DNA of 64,000 nucleotides from Mesostigma viride (Eukaryota > Streptophyta > Mesostigmatophyceae > Mesostigmatales > Mesostigmataceae). The stretch lies in the NCBI GenBank assembly GCA_009746045.1, contig RPFO01000156.1, positions 2,716,452 to 2,780,451 on the forward strand. Direction: 5' to 3'. A program made the position numbers and the translations under genes. Positions 33,186 to 44,006 of the stretch are shown piece by piece. The notes below the pieces were generated by a model. That model saw nothing but the letters and a program-made list of their open reading frames with translations, was not told where the DNA came from and ran no database searches. Position 1 is the first letter of the stretch, and every line of letters starts with the position of its first letter.

Positions 33186-34265
33186 ATGGTCTGCCACCTG
33201 TTCTTGTTTTGCACCCACCCACCGCCAGCCCTCTTTCTCCTTGACGGCTCTCGAGTCCTGTATCGGGACCGCGTCAAGCTGCTGGGCAGCTTGCTTCCCA
33301 GCTGCGAGGCCGATGTGGACCACCGCATCTCCCTCGCCTGGCACGCTTTACGCCAATACCGGGCCCTGTGGCGCAAGCCCCTGGGCAAGATCGAGAAACA
33401 GGACCTGTTTCGATCATGTCCTCGAGTCCTTCCTGTTCTTACGTATGGGGCCGCGACGTGGACCCTCACCGCCGACCTGGCCCGCAAGCTGGCCGGCCGG
33501 GCGCGGTCACCAACATGCTGCGATCCATTTTCAGAGTTGCATGGATATGCTGCTCATGTCCGGCGCAATGAGGACCTGTACCTTGGCATGCCATACATCA
33601 CCAGCACCATTAAGCAGCTAGTAGCGCACCTAGCTCGCACCAACCAGGTAGTAGACACCTCACGTGGCCCCCCTGCGGGACTGCGCCCAGCTCAGCCTGG
33701 CCGGCACCTCCTTACGTGGGCCCGGCCCCGTGATGCAAGACGCCGCAAGGCCCGCACCTTCAAAGAGCAGCTAGTAAAGGACATATGGGGGCCAGTTCGA
33801 TTCCGGTCGGATTCATTTGCAGATCGCGTTTTCCGCGTTTTCCGCGGCCCGGCACTGAACGCAAAGGTTTTCACCTTTGCGAAGTGCCTGATCAGAATAT
33901 GGGGGGCCTAGGCCTCTCCGTGATTTGGAAGAAGATGATCGATGGACAAGGCCACGTGGGCCCATGCAGGTCATGTAGAGAACAACGCGCCCCCCCCCCC
34001 ATGGGAAAGCGCCTGCGTGTGCAAATTAACCCGCGGGAGGCACGCCAGACAGGTCGATAACTCGATATCCCCTAGGGTATAGAGTTGATGTTGATAGATC
34101 TTGTAGATAGATGTTGTAGAGTAGCTGTTGTAGATAGATTAGACCGACCGGTATAGGACTGTTTGCACCCATCCATCCCTCCATCGGGGTTAATGCTCCG
34201 TGACTCCCCAACGGTAGCGCGAGTCTAACTAATAATTAATTAATTAATGAATTAATTGATTGTTC
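33186..34265 (+). pseudogene. Second LINE family (LINE-2), C-terminal ORF2 and 3' end
   Basis: The 241-aa frame 33,186-33,911 encodes a post-RT region: LYRDRVKLLGSLLPSCEADV, LPVLTYGAATWTLTADLA, LGMPYITST. This is related to, but distinct from, the main family. A SINE-like insertion sits at 33,792-33,898. The 3' UTR follows, with GATGGATGG-type motif complement near 34,170, hairpin (ACTCCCCAACGG near 34,204) and TTAA tail to 34,265. Confidence 0.7.
33792..33898 (+). mobile_element. 5'-truncated SINE-like element with target duplication and paralogous empty site
   Basis: 107 bp starting CCAGTTCGATTCCGGTCGGA and ending after the CGCAAAGGT/ACCTTTGCG hairpin. ATGGGGG is duplicated at 33,785-33,791 and 33,899-33,905. 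The related LINE-2 copy at about 36,895-36,925 (minus strand) lacks it and reads GGACATGGGGGGCCTAGG. Confidence 0.75.
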
Positions 34266-34288
34266 TGCGCATGCATTTAATTAATTAA

Positions 34289-36570
34289 GGGGACGGGACA
34301 CCCCCGAATTTTTTGGCGCCAAAAAATTCGCGCCGGAACCGAAGGTCACAAATTTCACGTGCACGGTGCGCGCACCCCTTGCGGAAGTGGCCATGGCGAC
34401 TGCGTTCAGGCGAAACTACCACAATAGGGCAAGCGAAATGCAAATATTTTACTCGAATCTAAAAGACGATGAGTTTATGATGTTAGTATGTGGCGGAAAT
34501 CAGCTGGTTTACAATATCGCTGTTGTTTTTTTATGCCATCGGCATGGGGGGTAATCTGAATTTTTTGGTCGCGCGGAATGAAATAGAATTCATGATAGCG
34601 GCAGTAAAATCGCGGTTTTGGGGGTTGTTCTGACCGTGAAGCAGGCATTAATACCGGTAGCATCGAATTCTAAACCCAGCTGGTGGTTTTTGCCAGATTT
34701 TCGGCCATTATCGGTAAGTAATTGTTCAGACCTGCGCAGTGCGTGTCTGACCTGTCCATGGAAGAACGGCTGTTGTTGCGCGCCTGGGCGAGGGATTTAC
34801 GAGGGCAAGGTACAGAAGTGTCGCGAATGTTATCTGCTATCAGTGCTTTCTTCTATGAGCTCATCGTTCGAAGTTTTTTGCGTTCTTTTTGGGCAGTTTC
34901 CGCCAGCTAGCTCGCCGTCGCTTGCCGTTGTGTTGTCGAATACTGGCAGCTTTAGATTGTTTTCGTTGATGTCGTGATCAGGGCCGCTTAAGTCGCAGCC
35001 TATAGCTCGTCGGGAAGGTATAAGGCATTTCATAAAACGTGTTGTGGCAAGGATGTTGTGCGTATGGACGCTTCTTGTTGTGTGAGAGTGACGCACCCTC
35101 TCTTCGCAGGCCGCAGCGGCATCACAGCACTCATGCGCTGAAGGGCCGCCAATTGTTTATTTGCATTTTATCGTGCAGGGATGGAAGTGTTATAGTGATG
35201 ATGATGTTGGAGATATTGCATTTGTGTGACTGCATGTAGATAGCAGGCACCATTGGTTGTTTGAGCTTTCCTTTGTTATGATGATGTGATAAGACTACAA
35301 TGTGCTGAGCCAACCATGGTTGACATGCATGACTGCATGCAAGCTATATATACCATGTTCCTACTTGGTTCCTTGCCCTCCATAGTCCCAGTTTGTCATC
35401 CATGCTGGGGAGGATAGTTTAGGAGGTGTTGTTGTGTTGATTAGCTTGGTAGGCATCAACCTTACACTCTAACCTGGGAGAAACATAGGAAATGCTGCTT
35501 AGGCATGTTAGGGCTACCATCGTCAAGGCTATGCACATATTTACAAGGCTGGCCATGCTCGAGGGACGATGAAGACGTATGAGGTGCGTGGCCACCCCTT
35601 TGTACTTCATAACATATTCAGCATGGATTTGGTGCATGTTGGATGGCATATGAAGTGGCATTGTGGTGTTACTAACTTACTGAGTGGTTCTTAGCGCCTT
35701 GTCAGGTGGTCATATAGGAAACCCATCAACTTGAGTAGTTCTTGTCACAATGACCCCCCACATTGAGCATGCGTTGCCGTCAGCGTGCAAGAGTTAATTA
35801 TGTGTGCTTTGGTCAGTTTGCAGATGTCTTTGATGAAGAAGGAGGTGCTAGTGTGGCTAAATGGTTACTCTAATTTCCTTGTAGCGTCTACATGGGTGGC
35901 CGTCTTGGAATGGTTGTAACTTGGGCAGTTCTTGTCAGAATGTCGTCAAACCTTGAACATAGGAGGTACCATATGTGCAGAGGATGGTAGTGTGTGGTTT
36001 GGCCAGTTTTCACGCGGCTTGGATGAATAAAGGGGTGTTAGTGTGGTTAAATACTGGCTAAAACCTCCCTTAGCTTCGTCATTGGTGACAACCTAAGAAC
36101 GTTAATAACTGGAGCTGTGGTGGTCAGAATGACCTGAAATTTTGGGGCTGCATGTCCCCCCTCTCTAGTATTTGGGAATATATGGTATGGCAACATTTGA
36201 AGTGTTTATGATTTGATTTATTTTTTTTTCATTAAAAAAGGACCCTTTTTGCGGGAAAATTAATAACTGGTGCATCCATGCTTATGTATTGGTCCCAATT
36301 AGGCAGACTTTCTCAAAAGTGGGGGAACTATGCGGGAATATGTGATTTGGTCCCAATATGTTTGCCCATTGTCCTAGGAAAAATGTGACTAAAATAGCGT
36401 CTTTTTCTATTTTTAGCGCGTAACCGGTGTATGGTGGGGGCTAGTACCACCCCCAAGTGGCTGGAAAATTTTTTTTTAATCATATTTATGGTCCCCAATC
36501 ATCATTGGATTTTTAGCACATGCATAGGTATGGTTTCCAGAAAAGTGCCCTTTAGGGGTGTCCCCTCCCC
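34289..36570 (+). mobile_element. TTAA-inserted DNA transposon B (2,282 bp)
   Basis: It is flanked by TTAA (34,285-34,288 and 36,571-36,574). Terminal inverted repeats are GGGGACGGGACACCCC and, at the right end reversed, GGGGAGGGGACACCCC. It shares subterminal DNA (GAATTTTTTGGCGCCAAAAA near 34,307) and long internal stretches with element A in reverse orientation. The right third holds imperfect repeats of about 190 bp (motif AGTTCTTGTCA at about 35,735, 35,925 and a weaker copy near 36,115). No transposase; no PHD segment. Confidence 0.8.
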
Positions 36571-36574
36571 TTAA

Positions 36575-37159
36575 TTAATTAGACTCGTGCTCCCGTTGGG
36601 GAGTCACTGAGCATTAACCCCGATGGATGGATGGATGGGTGCAAACAGTCCTATACCGGTCTAAGCTATCTACATCAGCTACCTACTACATCTATCTAAC
36701 AGCATTCTGACTACAACGTACATCTATCTAGCTAGACAGCCTTACGCTGCCCTAGGGGAGCTGTCTGGCGTGCCTCCCGTGGGTTTGCACACGCGGGCGC
36801 TTCCCCACGGGGGGGGGCTCGTTGTCGATCCTCTATGACCTGGGCCCACTTGGCCTTGTCCATGATCTTTTTCCAAATCAGGGATCGAGAGGCCTAGGCC
36901 CCCCATGTCCTCTACTAGCTAGCTGTTCCTTGAAGGTGCGGGCCTTGCGGCGTCTAGCATATCACGGGGCCCGGCCCACGTAAGGAGGTGCCGGCCATGC
37001 AGGCTGAGATGGGCGCAGTCTCGCGGGGCCGGGGGCCAAGTGAGGTGTCTACCCGTGGTTGGTGCGAGCTAGGTGCAGGCGCCGCTGCTTAAGGGTGGTG
37101 CTGGTGATCATATATGGCATGCCAAGGTCAGAATATAAGATGGCATGCCAAGGTACAGG
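36575..37159 (-). mobile_element. LINE-2 3'-end copy, minus strand
   Basis: Tail and hairpin (GCTCCCGTTGGGGAGTCAC near 36,590), UTR with GATGGATGGATGG at 36,622, then ORF2 C-terminus homologous to 33,560-33,960. Transposon B is inserted at its tail and an ORF1-only unit is inserted at 37,168. Its sequence resumes for a few bases after 39,176. Confidence 0.65.
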
Positions 37160-37167
37160 TCCTCATT

Positions 37168-39168
37168 AATTAATTAATTAATTAAAATCATAGCTCCGTG
37201 GGGAGCATATGTAACACATAGCCCTGAGAAAGGGGCATCTATGGGTTTGTAATACAATCAGGGCGACAACCTGCAGGTGTAGGATGTACAACTATCACCT
37301 GCTCTGGGTGCACTAGGTGCACCTGCACCTCCATGATGGTTCATGCCTCCTAAACAAGCACAGGCACCCAGGGGGGGCTTGAGGAGAGGGCCTAGAAGGC
37401 CTGCATGACATATGGGGTGGAAGGTATGTGGCTAGGCTATAGCTAGGGTACACATGGCCTCTCAGCAGGGAGTAACTCCCTGCATGGGCAAAGCATGACT
37501 CGACATTGCTACGGCTATTGCAAGGGCGGGTGTGGGCCCATCACGTAGGCATACATGGCCACGTCACTAAGCTTTCTAGTCTACACTACTGCTATATATT
37601 CCCTAGGCTGGGGTGGCTGGGGTGGCTGGGTTGCAGGGGTCGCCTGCCAGGGCTTGTGGGCGACGTAGATGTCCGCCCCCTTCCAGTAGACCGGCTTCTG
37701 CCCCGCCGTCTGCCGAAGCTGGAGGTAGGTCGGCCATAACTCCCGTCGCCGTTGTTGCTGCGTCAAGGTCAAGTCGTCGTCCAGCGTGTAGGCGGTCCCC
37801 CCAAGCCGCTTGCGACACTTGAGGAACTCCATCTTATCCGCCATGGTGTCGAAGGTGAGGAGCAAGGGGGAGGGGCCAGCCTTACCCCGCGAGCGGGGAA
37901 GGCGGGTCACCCCCCGCGGCTTGCCCTTACCAGTGATAGCCATGGGGACAAGGATTTTGTTCTCAAACGCCAGGGCAAGGGTCTCGGAGGTCTCGTCCTG
38001 CAGCGGGTCGAAGTGCTTGACTATGACGTTAAGGCTGCGCTTGGCGAGCTCGGCCTCCTCGCGGAGGTCCAGCGTCTGCTGCTGAAGCTGGGCGGCGACG
38101 GCGGAGGTGGTGGAGGTGGCGTGCTGCTTCAGCATGTCCGCCCAGGTGGTGATGGGAGGAGCATCGCCGGCAGGGCCAGCAGGGGCTGGCCGAGCGGCGA
38201 TGTCCTTCACCGCCTGGGCAGTGATGCCGGCGGTGTTCTGCAAGCATTCGATGGCTATGGCATTGTCCTGCAGGCGCTTGTCGATGGCGAGGAGCTGGGC
38301 GTTGAGGGCTTCGGTGGTGGTGGAGGTGGCGGCGAGGAGCTTGGAGGTGGCGGTGGTGGTGGAGGAGAGGAGGGGAAGCTCGGCAGCCAGCGTGCCGCCC
38401 ATGGCCGCCACATCTGCGGCCAGGGGTGTCACGTGCTGTGCGATGGCCTTGTTGATGAGGGAGCGAATTTCGGAGGTGGAGGGGGGGGCCCAGATCTCGG
38501 CGACAGAGCGCCCGAGGAGGCAGCAGAGGGCGAGGAGCTGAAGGCGGGGGCGGGAGTAGCGGGACCCGCGATCCGGCTCAAAGAAATCACCACGGGTAGG
38601 CGAAATGATGCGATGTTGGACGTAAAAGTGCTTGCACAGGGCAAGAAGCGAGGTGCGCGTCCCGTAGAACACGGCTTTCATAAACTCGATGGGATCTGCT
38701 TGGCCTTGTGTCCACCAGGCAGCTGATTTGGCGTCAAAGTCGATTTCTTTCCAGCCCGGCTCGTCAGGGGGCGGATCCTCAGGGCGACTGCGTTTAGGCT
38801 CAGGCGATGCCGAGGGCGAGGCAAGTCCGTGAGGGGGCTGGGCAACCACCAGTGCACGACTAGTGTCACCGTTGCCTTCCGGGCTTGAGGGCGAATCTGC
38901 TGCCGAAGCTGCAGACGGACTTTCATTGCCGAGCGCAGCCGCCAGGCTGCGTTGCGGCAAGGGGCGTTTGCTCGTCATATATTGCGTTATAGCTTCGGAA
39001 AATTATATCAGCATGTGCGTCTAAGAAAGACGAAGCGATTGTGATATTCACAGCTGAATTCGGGGCTCAAACGTAAAAGTTATGAGCTCCGACAGCCATG
39101 GCTACCTCGTGGCTCGTGGCTCGCTTCGTGGCGTGGAAGGGGGAATCGGAAGGGGATGGATGGATGGA
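37168..39168 (-). mobile_element. Complete ORF1-only LINE unit (2,001 bp) with 8-bp target-site duplication
   Basis: TCCTCATT is duplicated at 37,160-37,167 and 39,169-39,176. The flanks rejoin as GGTACAGGTCCTCATTGCG, which matches the uninterrupted LINE-2 ORF at about 33,567-33,585 (reverse complement). On the minus strand: 5' UTR with CGAGCCA repeats, intact 465-codon ORF1, a 3' UTR of about 390 nt, hairpin (GCTCCGTGGGGAGC near 37,191), and an ATTA/TTAA tail at 37,168-37,187. No reverse transcriptase or endonuclease is present in the unit. Confidence 0.85.
37581..38978 (-). CDS. Intact LINE ORF1p-like protein (465 aa)
   Basis: The N-terminus is Ala/Ser/Pro-rich with a basic KRSRPE patch near residue 63-68. 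A helical, Ala/Thr-rich middle (about 170-310) with heptad-like spacing could form a coiled coil. An RRM-like block follows from about 315 (NVIVKHF), with TRLPRSRGK and PLLLTFDTMADKMEFL. The C-terminal block (about 395-445) has YTLDDDLTLTQQQRRRELWP and PVYWKGADIYV. This order is that of L1 ORF1 proteins, which coat element RNA and act as chaperone; the function here is inference. It is the only undamaged LINE protein in the window. Confidence 0.75.
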   Translation of the reverse strand: MTSKRPLPQRSLAAALGNESPSAASAADSPSSPEGNGDTSRALVVAQPPHGLASPSASPEPKRSRPEDPPPDEPGWKEIDFDAKSAAWWTQGQADPIEFMKAVFYGTRTSLLALCKHFYVQHRIISPTRGDFFEPDRGSRYSRPRLQLLALCCLLGRSVAEIWAPPSTSEIRSLINKAIAQHVTPLAADVAAMGGTLAAELPLLSSTTTATSKLLAATSTTTEALNAQLLAIDKRLQDNAIAIECLQNTAGITAQAVKDIAARPAPAGPAGDAPPITTWADMLKQHATSTTSAVAAQLQQQTLDLREEAELAKRSLNVIVKHFDPLQDETSETLALAFENKILVPMAITGKGKPRGVTRLPRSRGKAGPSPLLLTFDTMADKMEFLKCRKRLGGTAYTLDDDLTLTQQQRRRELWPTYLQLRQTAGQKPVYWKGADIYVAHKPWQATPATQPPQPPQPREYIAVV

Positions 39169-39176
39169 TCCTCATT

Positions 39177-40137
39177 GCGGACTGATTAATTAATTAAATA
39201 ATTAAATAATTAGTTAATTAATTAGGAACATAACTCCGTTGGGAGTATCTGTAGCACATAGCCTCGAGCCACGAGCCACGAGCCACGAGCCACGAGCCAC
39301 GAGCCACGAGCCACGAGCCACGAGCCACGAGCCACGAGGTAGCCATGGCTGACGGCGGAGCTCATAACTTTCACGCCTCCTCCTCTTGGGGGGAGGTGGC
39401 TTGCCCACAGGGTAGGGCGTGCAGTGAGCGGCTTGACAATCTTCTGCTACCGCGTCTTGTTCTGCATGGCAGTCCAAAGAAGGGAGAGAGAGTGGATGCG
39501 GTATTGAAACTGGGCTGGGACCAGTAGGTCATCCAGCAACATCTGGACGTAGTTCGTGACGTACATGTTTCCCTACCCTTTTGGGAATGCCCTTGGGGCC
39601 AGGCCAGGTCACTGAGGTCAGAATGTGCCGCCCTGGCTGGCCAAGCCGCTGGGGGCCTGCCAGACCAAGGGCGGTGTACGTCGACCTGGCTGGTGCGAGC
39701 AAGGTGTCCTACAAATGCTATCCTACGCTGTCTAATCTCGTCCGAAATGCGAGGCATGCCCTGATACAAAGACTCTAAACTATGCCGGACCTATGCGTGG
39801 AAACCCCTACATTCAGGGCCTGACGGAGCATCCTGGTTACCGTGCCGTTGAGCCTGGCTGCCAGTGTGGGTGTGAGTGTCCACGCCTCGGCGCCATACGT
39901 GAGCACCGTGAGGACGAGGACCTTGAAGACCATGCGCTTGCGGTGCTCGCCCAGGCCCTTGGAGCGCCAGTAGGTGTTAAGCGAACGTAGCCTAGCCCAG
40001 GCCAGGCGGATGCGGGTGTCCACATCGCCGGCGGTGTCAGGGAGCCAGCTCCCTAACAGTTTGAAGCGATCTCGGAACGGGGCCGTCGTCCCGTCGAGCA
40101 TGCAGGCGCGGCAGCGGCGGTGTACTGGAGGCCCCAC
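39177..40137 (-). pseudogene. LINE RT-element 3' part, rearranged
   Basis: ORF2 C-terminus: FRDRFKLLGSWLPDTAGDVD near 40,080 and VLTVLTYGAEAWTL near 39,900, then frameshifted down to about 39,380. Its 3' UTR is replaced by an ORF1-unit 5'-UTR piece in inverted orientation (39,264-39,378) before the hairpin (ACTCCGTTGGGAG at 39,232) and a TTAA/AATTA tail (39,184-39,222). Confidence 0.65.
39264..39340. repeat. (ACGAGCC)n heptamer array
   Basis: About 11 copies. Two to three copies of the same heptamer open the 5' UTR of each ORF1-only unit (near 5,530 and 39,105). Confidence 0.9.
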
Positions 40138-40500
40138 TATACTTTTCGTCCGAGGGTGGTAAAAAGCATCCGAGGCGTAAATTACGAGGTGGTAAGTTAT
40201 ACTCCGCTTTTACTCTTACCGTTTGCATACGAGTTCGGATCTTTCTCGTAAGCTACGAGTTAGATCCGAGGTAAGATCCGACGTCGTAATTTACGAGGTA
40301 GTAATTTACGAGGTAGTAATTTACGAGGTAGTAATTTACGACACAACACCGCGAACCCGCCAAATTTTGACATAAATTATTGTCCGGATTTCGTCCGAGA
40401 TCTAGATTTTTCCCGCGCCGCGAGAGACGAAAACGACGAAAACACCCATGGCGGTCGAGCATCAGCTAGCGTTCTGAAACCTGCGTCATTTCAGCCGCCT
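40138..40500. repeat. TTACGAGGTAGTAAT repeats and flanking unassigned DNA
   Basis: A 15-bp direct repeat (about four copies, 40,290-40,340) preceded by diverged pieces (40,175-40,290). The same motif occurs at 43,808-43,834 and 53,268-53,372. No gene. Confidence 0.7.
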
Positions 40501-41290
40501 GAGGTGTCAAAACGAAGCTTACATCACGATTAATCCATGGAATAAGTTTGGAATGATATGCGCTGTGATTGCGACGAGGGCATTGAGCGGGACAAATATT
40601 TTTTTTGCAGCGCACAATTTTTTTCGCGAAATCCAGATTTCTCGGTGGTACGTGTCTCACGGTCCTGGATACGGGAGGAAACGAAAAACCCGGCACGATA
40701 GCTCAGCTTGTTCGTTATAATATTCCCGAAGAGGTTAGTGTTTTCGTTTTTTGAGTTTCGCTTTTAATTTTCCGGCATTTGCGTGAATAAACTGGGGGGT
40801 GCGAAATCCGTCTGTTTCTTGCGTCATGCAATGCATATCTTTATCGTCAGATAATTACCTCTTTAGGCTATGCCCGACCTTCCTATACTGCCAGCCTGCG
40901 GCAATAAGCCAGCAGGACATATGGCGTGCACGAGATTCCGCGCAAAGGTCCCTAATGGTCTCCCGGCTGTGCAATAAGTGCGGTAAAAACTGCGAAAATT
41001 GCTTATAATGCCTGTAGAAAGCTCTTTGCGACAGTGTTTTCCAAGCGAGTTTATCGTTCTTTTGACGCCCGATACAAAAGGCAAAGGGGGGCATCGTTTT
41101 TAATTAGTCGGCATGCGGTTTCGAGGTGTGATGGGCCGGGCAGAGGACCTCGCCACGACACGCTGGGTTCAAGCTTCGCATCTCCCGGCAGCCATAAAGA
41201 AGCGCAGATTAAGCGAGGTGAGCGAGCTAGAGGGCCCAGGATTGCTGCTAACGCAAGGCAGCTTCTCAAAGGGTAGAGAGCTGGATTAAT
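40501..41290. other. Unassigned stretch with a possible short exon
   Basis: No recognised gene. ATG at about 41,129 opens a short basic frame ending in KKRRLSE exactly at a GTGAGC donor-like site (about 41,216), so a first exon on the plus strand is possible but unsupported. Confidence 0.25.
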
Positions 41291-41519
41291 AAGACGTTCT
41301 CAAGTGCATTTTGCAGTGGTTATTGCCACCTTGTCCAGATATTTGCCCTCGTCTTTCTGATTTAAAGACTGTTTTAAAGAGGGATAGGATAACGTTTCCA
41401 ACGTTGTTGCTCATTCATTAAAGTATTAAAGAAAGAGCCTTTTCAGTTGCTGACAACGAGATGGAAGCTGCCTCATGCAAGCTACCCATGCAATGCAAGT
41501 GATGCAACGTGAGGCCATG

Positions 41520-42800
41520 CATGGCTAACGTTGACTTCATGCGTGAGTTGGGCAGGTGGCTGGCTAGGTGTGTGGCTGGCTAGGTGAACGGGGCGTGTAT
41601 GGAGGGACCTGATGGTGCCGCGGGCGTGCGAGGGCAAATGGGCGGGCACATGCCTGGCTGGTTTGGGTGTTGGGTGGTTAGGTGGTTTGGTGATCGGGTT
41701 GTTGAGTGGTTAGGTGGTTAGGTAGTTGTGTAGCTGGTTGATTGGTTGGTTGGTTGTTCAGTTGCCCTGGAAGTCTTGGGTGGGAGGCTTAGGCTGTAGA
41801 TGCTTCAAGGGATTCCTAGACATGGGTGGGTTCAATGGCAGGTGGCTGGCTGAAAGGTGGATGCCTTGGTAAATGGCTGGCCGAGTAGCTGGGAGCACAG
41901 GCAGGTGGAGAGGGTGGGTGGATGGGTGGCTGGTCATGATGGGTAGACGAGTGTTAGGGTGATCGGTTGTAGGCAGATGGCCAGGTGTCTGCGTGATGAT
42001 AGGCTTTGGAGACTCCTATTAAAGTGGGTGGGTAGTTAGATGTGTGAGTGAAACAATTGCATGGGTTTGAGGATGGTGGGTTAGTGGTTGGGTGGTTAGG
42101 GATGCGTGTGGGTGGGTGCATGGGTTGGTGGATGGGCCATTGGTGGTTGGTGGCTGGTGGATGTGTAGATGACTAGGTGTGGGTCGGTGGGCGAAGGGAC
42201 GGGTAGATGGGCGGGTGGGCGCACAGATATGGATGCGTGGGTGGGTTTATGGTTGGGACCGACTCACCTGATATCGCTGGTGAAGGGCTGTGCAGGTTGG
42301 GGGTGAGGTGGGGGGTGGCTGGCTGAGAAAGTGCATGTGTGGGTGGGTCAGTGGGTATAAGGGTGGGGGGCACTGAGTGGTTGAGTGGGTGGGTGGGTGG
42401 GTGGGTCAAGGGTGGGTGGCCGGATGGTGCATATGGGGCATGCTGGCTGGGTGTTTAGGTGGTTGGGTGGTTGGGTGGTTGGCTCATTGGATGGGTGAGT
42501 GCTTCCTTATTACCTATTATAGGTGTGTGGGTTGCAAGCGCAGGTGCCTTGCTGGGTGGGTGAATGTCCAAGTGGGTTGGTTAAGCTGGTTGGGTGCCTA
42601 GGTGCATGCGTGGTTATATAATAAGGTGGGTTAGCACGTGCACGGCTGGCTGGCTGGCTTTGGTCACTAGGTGGGTGGACGTGTGGGTGGCTGGGTGCAC
42701 GGGCGCGCAAGAGTGTAAGCAGTTCATTGGGTGGGTGACCAGGTGGCTGCATGGGTGGGTTACTGCATGGGTGGCTCGGTGCCCACAAAGCACAAGAGAT
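41520..42800. repeat. G/T-rich degenerate minisatellite region
   Basis: Long stretch of GGTGGGTGG-, TGGCTGGC- and GGTTGGTTGG-like words with strong G over C skew on the plus strand. ORFs here are low-complexity artefacts. Confidence 0.7.
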
Positions 42801-44006
42801 GGAGACATGGGATATGCCAATACCATATCACGTGAGCATACGTGGATGCCAGGTGACATGTGCCAGCGGCTGGGTGTCACTTCACCTTGATGTTCGCTCG
42901 GCATGTTCTTGACATGTATTACACGCATATATCACGCATGGTGCGTGTTGGTAGCAACCAAATGGCTGTGTTCTAGTGACGTGGCATGTATTGTCCACCT
43001 TTCCTTCCCATTTTGCAATGTGCCAAGTAGTTTAAAGGTATGGTGTTATGGGGTATATATGGACGTGCACTGCGCATCACAGCAATGTGGCATACTGGCA
43101 ATGTCTACCTTACATCATACATTCTGCTAGCTATGGTCACCACTCAGGCATTCACATGCCCCAAGGTTTTGCACGCTGTTTGTACTAGTCATTCTTGAGT
43201 TGCCCGCAAAGAATTAACATGATGTGCCCTAGCTTGGGGAGTGTCTTGGTGGTTAGTGTTTTTAAAATTGTGATAAAAAAGAGCCAAAATGGTGACAAAT
43301 GCAGGCAAATGTCACCATTTTGGGCTCCGTATGATCTGAATTTTTGCACATGAATTGTGGGGACCCTGTGTCAGGTGTTGGCATGATGACAATAGGTTTG
43401 GGTGTCATTCTGACATTATTTGGATTTAATATTAATTAAAAATTGCCATTTACGACAAATGCTAGCACTATTTTGCTAGCATTTGTCACTAAATAGGGCT
43501 CCGAATGCCCTAGAACTTTGTACAAGGTCAGAACAACTCGTATTCGTCACCCTTGCAAAGTTACAGCATAATCTGATATCAATTATTGTTGCTATGCAAG
43601 TGCAAGTGGTTTAGGTGGCCAGTTTTGGCCTTGGATCTGGAGTTAACTTAAGCAGGGAATACCACGTAAACTTAACATTTTGACTCAACTACTCCACCAC
43701 TAGCCAGACACATCCCGGGGAGTCGTGGGATCCAATCCTAGGTCAATCCAACCATAAACTTGCCATGGGCCAGAATTTATGTAAAAAAAAGGCCATTTCA
43801 AGGTGTTGTGGAGGTAGTAATGTACGAGGTAGTAATGTCGCGTCTGCGTACCACAATCTCCGGCGCTACCATGGCGGCTGGCCATGCTCAGCTTTGGTAA
43901 AACCCAAATGAGCTGAGCTGACGTGCCTGCCTTAACTGCATGCCCGGTGGGGTGGGCGAGGACCTGTCCCATGATTCCCCCCCTCGCTGGCTCTCATCAT
44001 GGCTCC
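42801..44006. other. Gene-free DNA beyond the 3' side of the Ty3/gypsy element
   Basis: A purine tract (GCGAGGGGGGGAA on the minus strand, about 43,974-43,986) follows the PHD ORF and could be the polypurine tract. I could not find the LTR expected after it. A TACGAGGTAGTAATG pair occurs at 43,808-43,834. No gene otherwise. Confidence 0.4.

Noticed and set aside
40799-41008. Cys-rich CNKCGKNCENC end of a short ORF as a zinc finger
   Set aside because: Isolated Cys cluster at the end of a 69-codon frame without His or family context.
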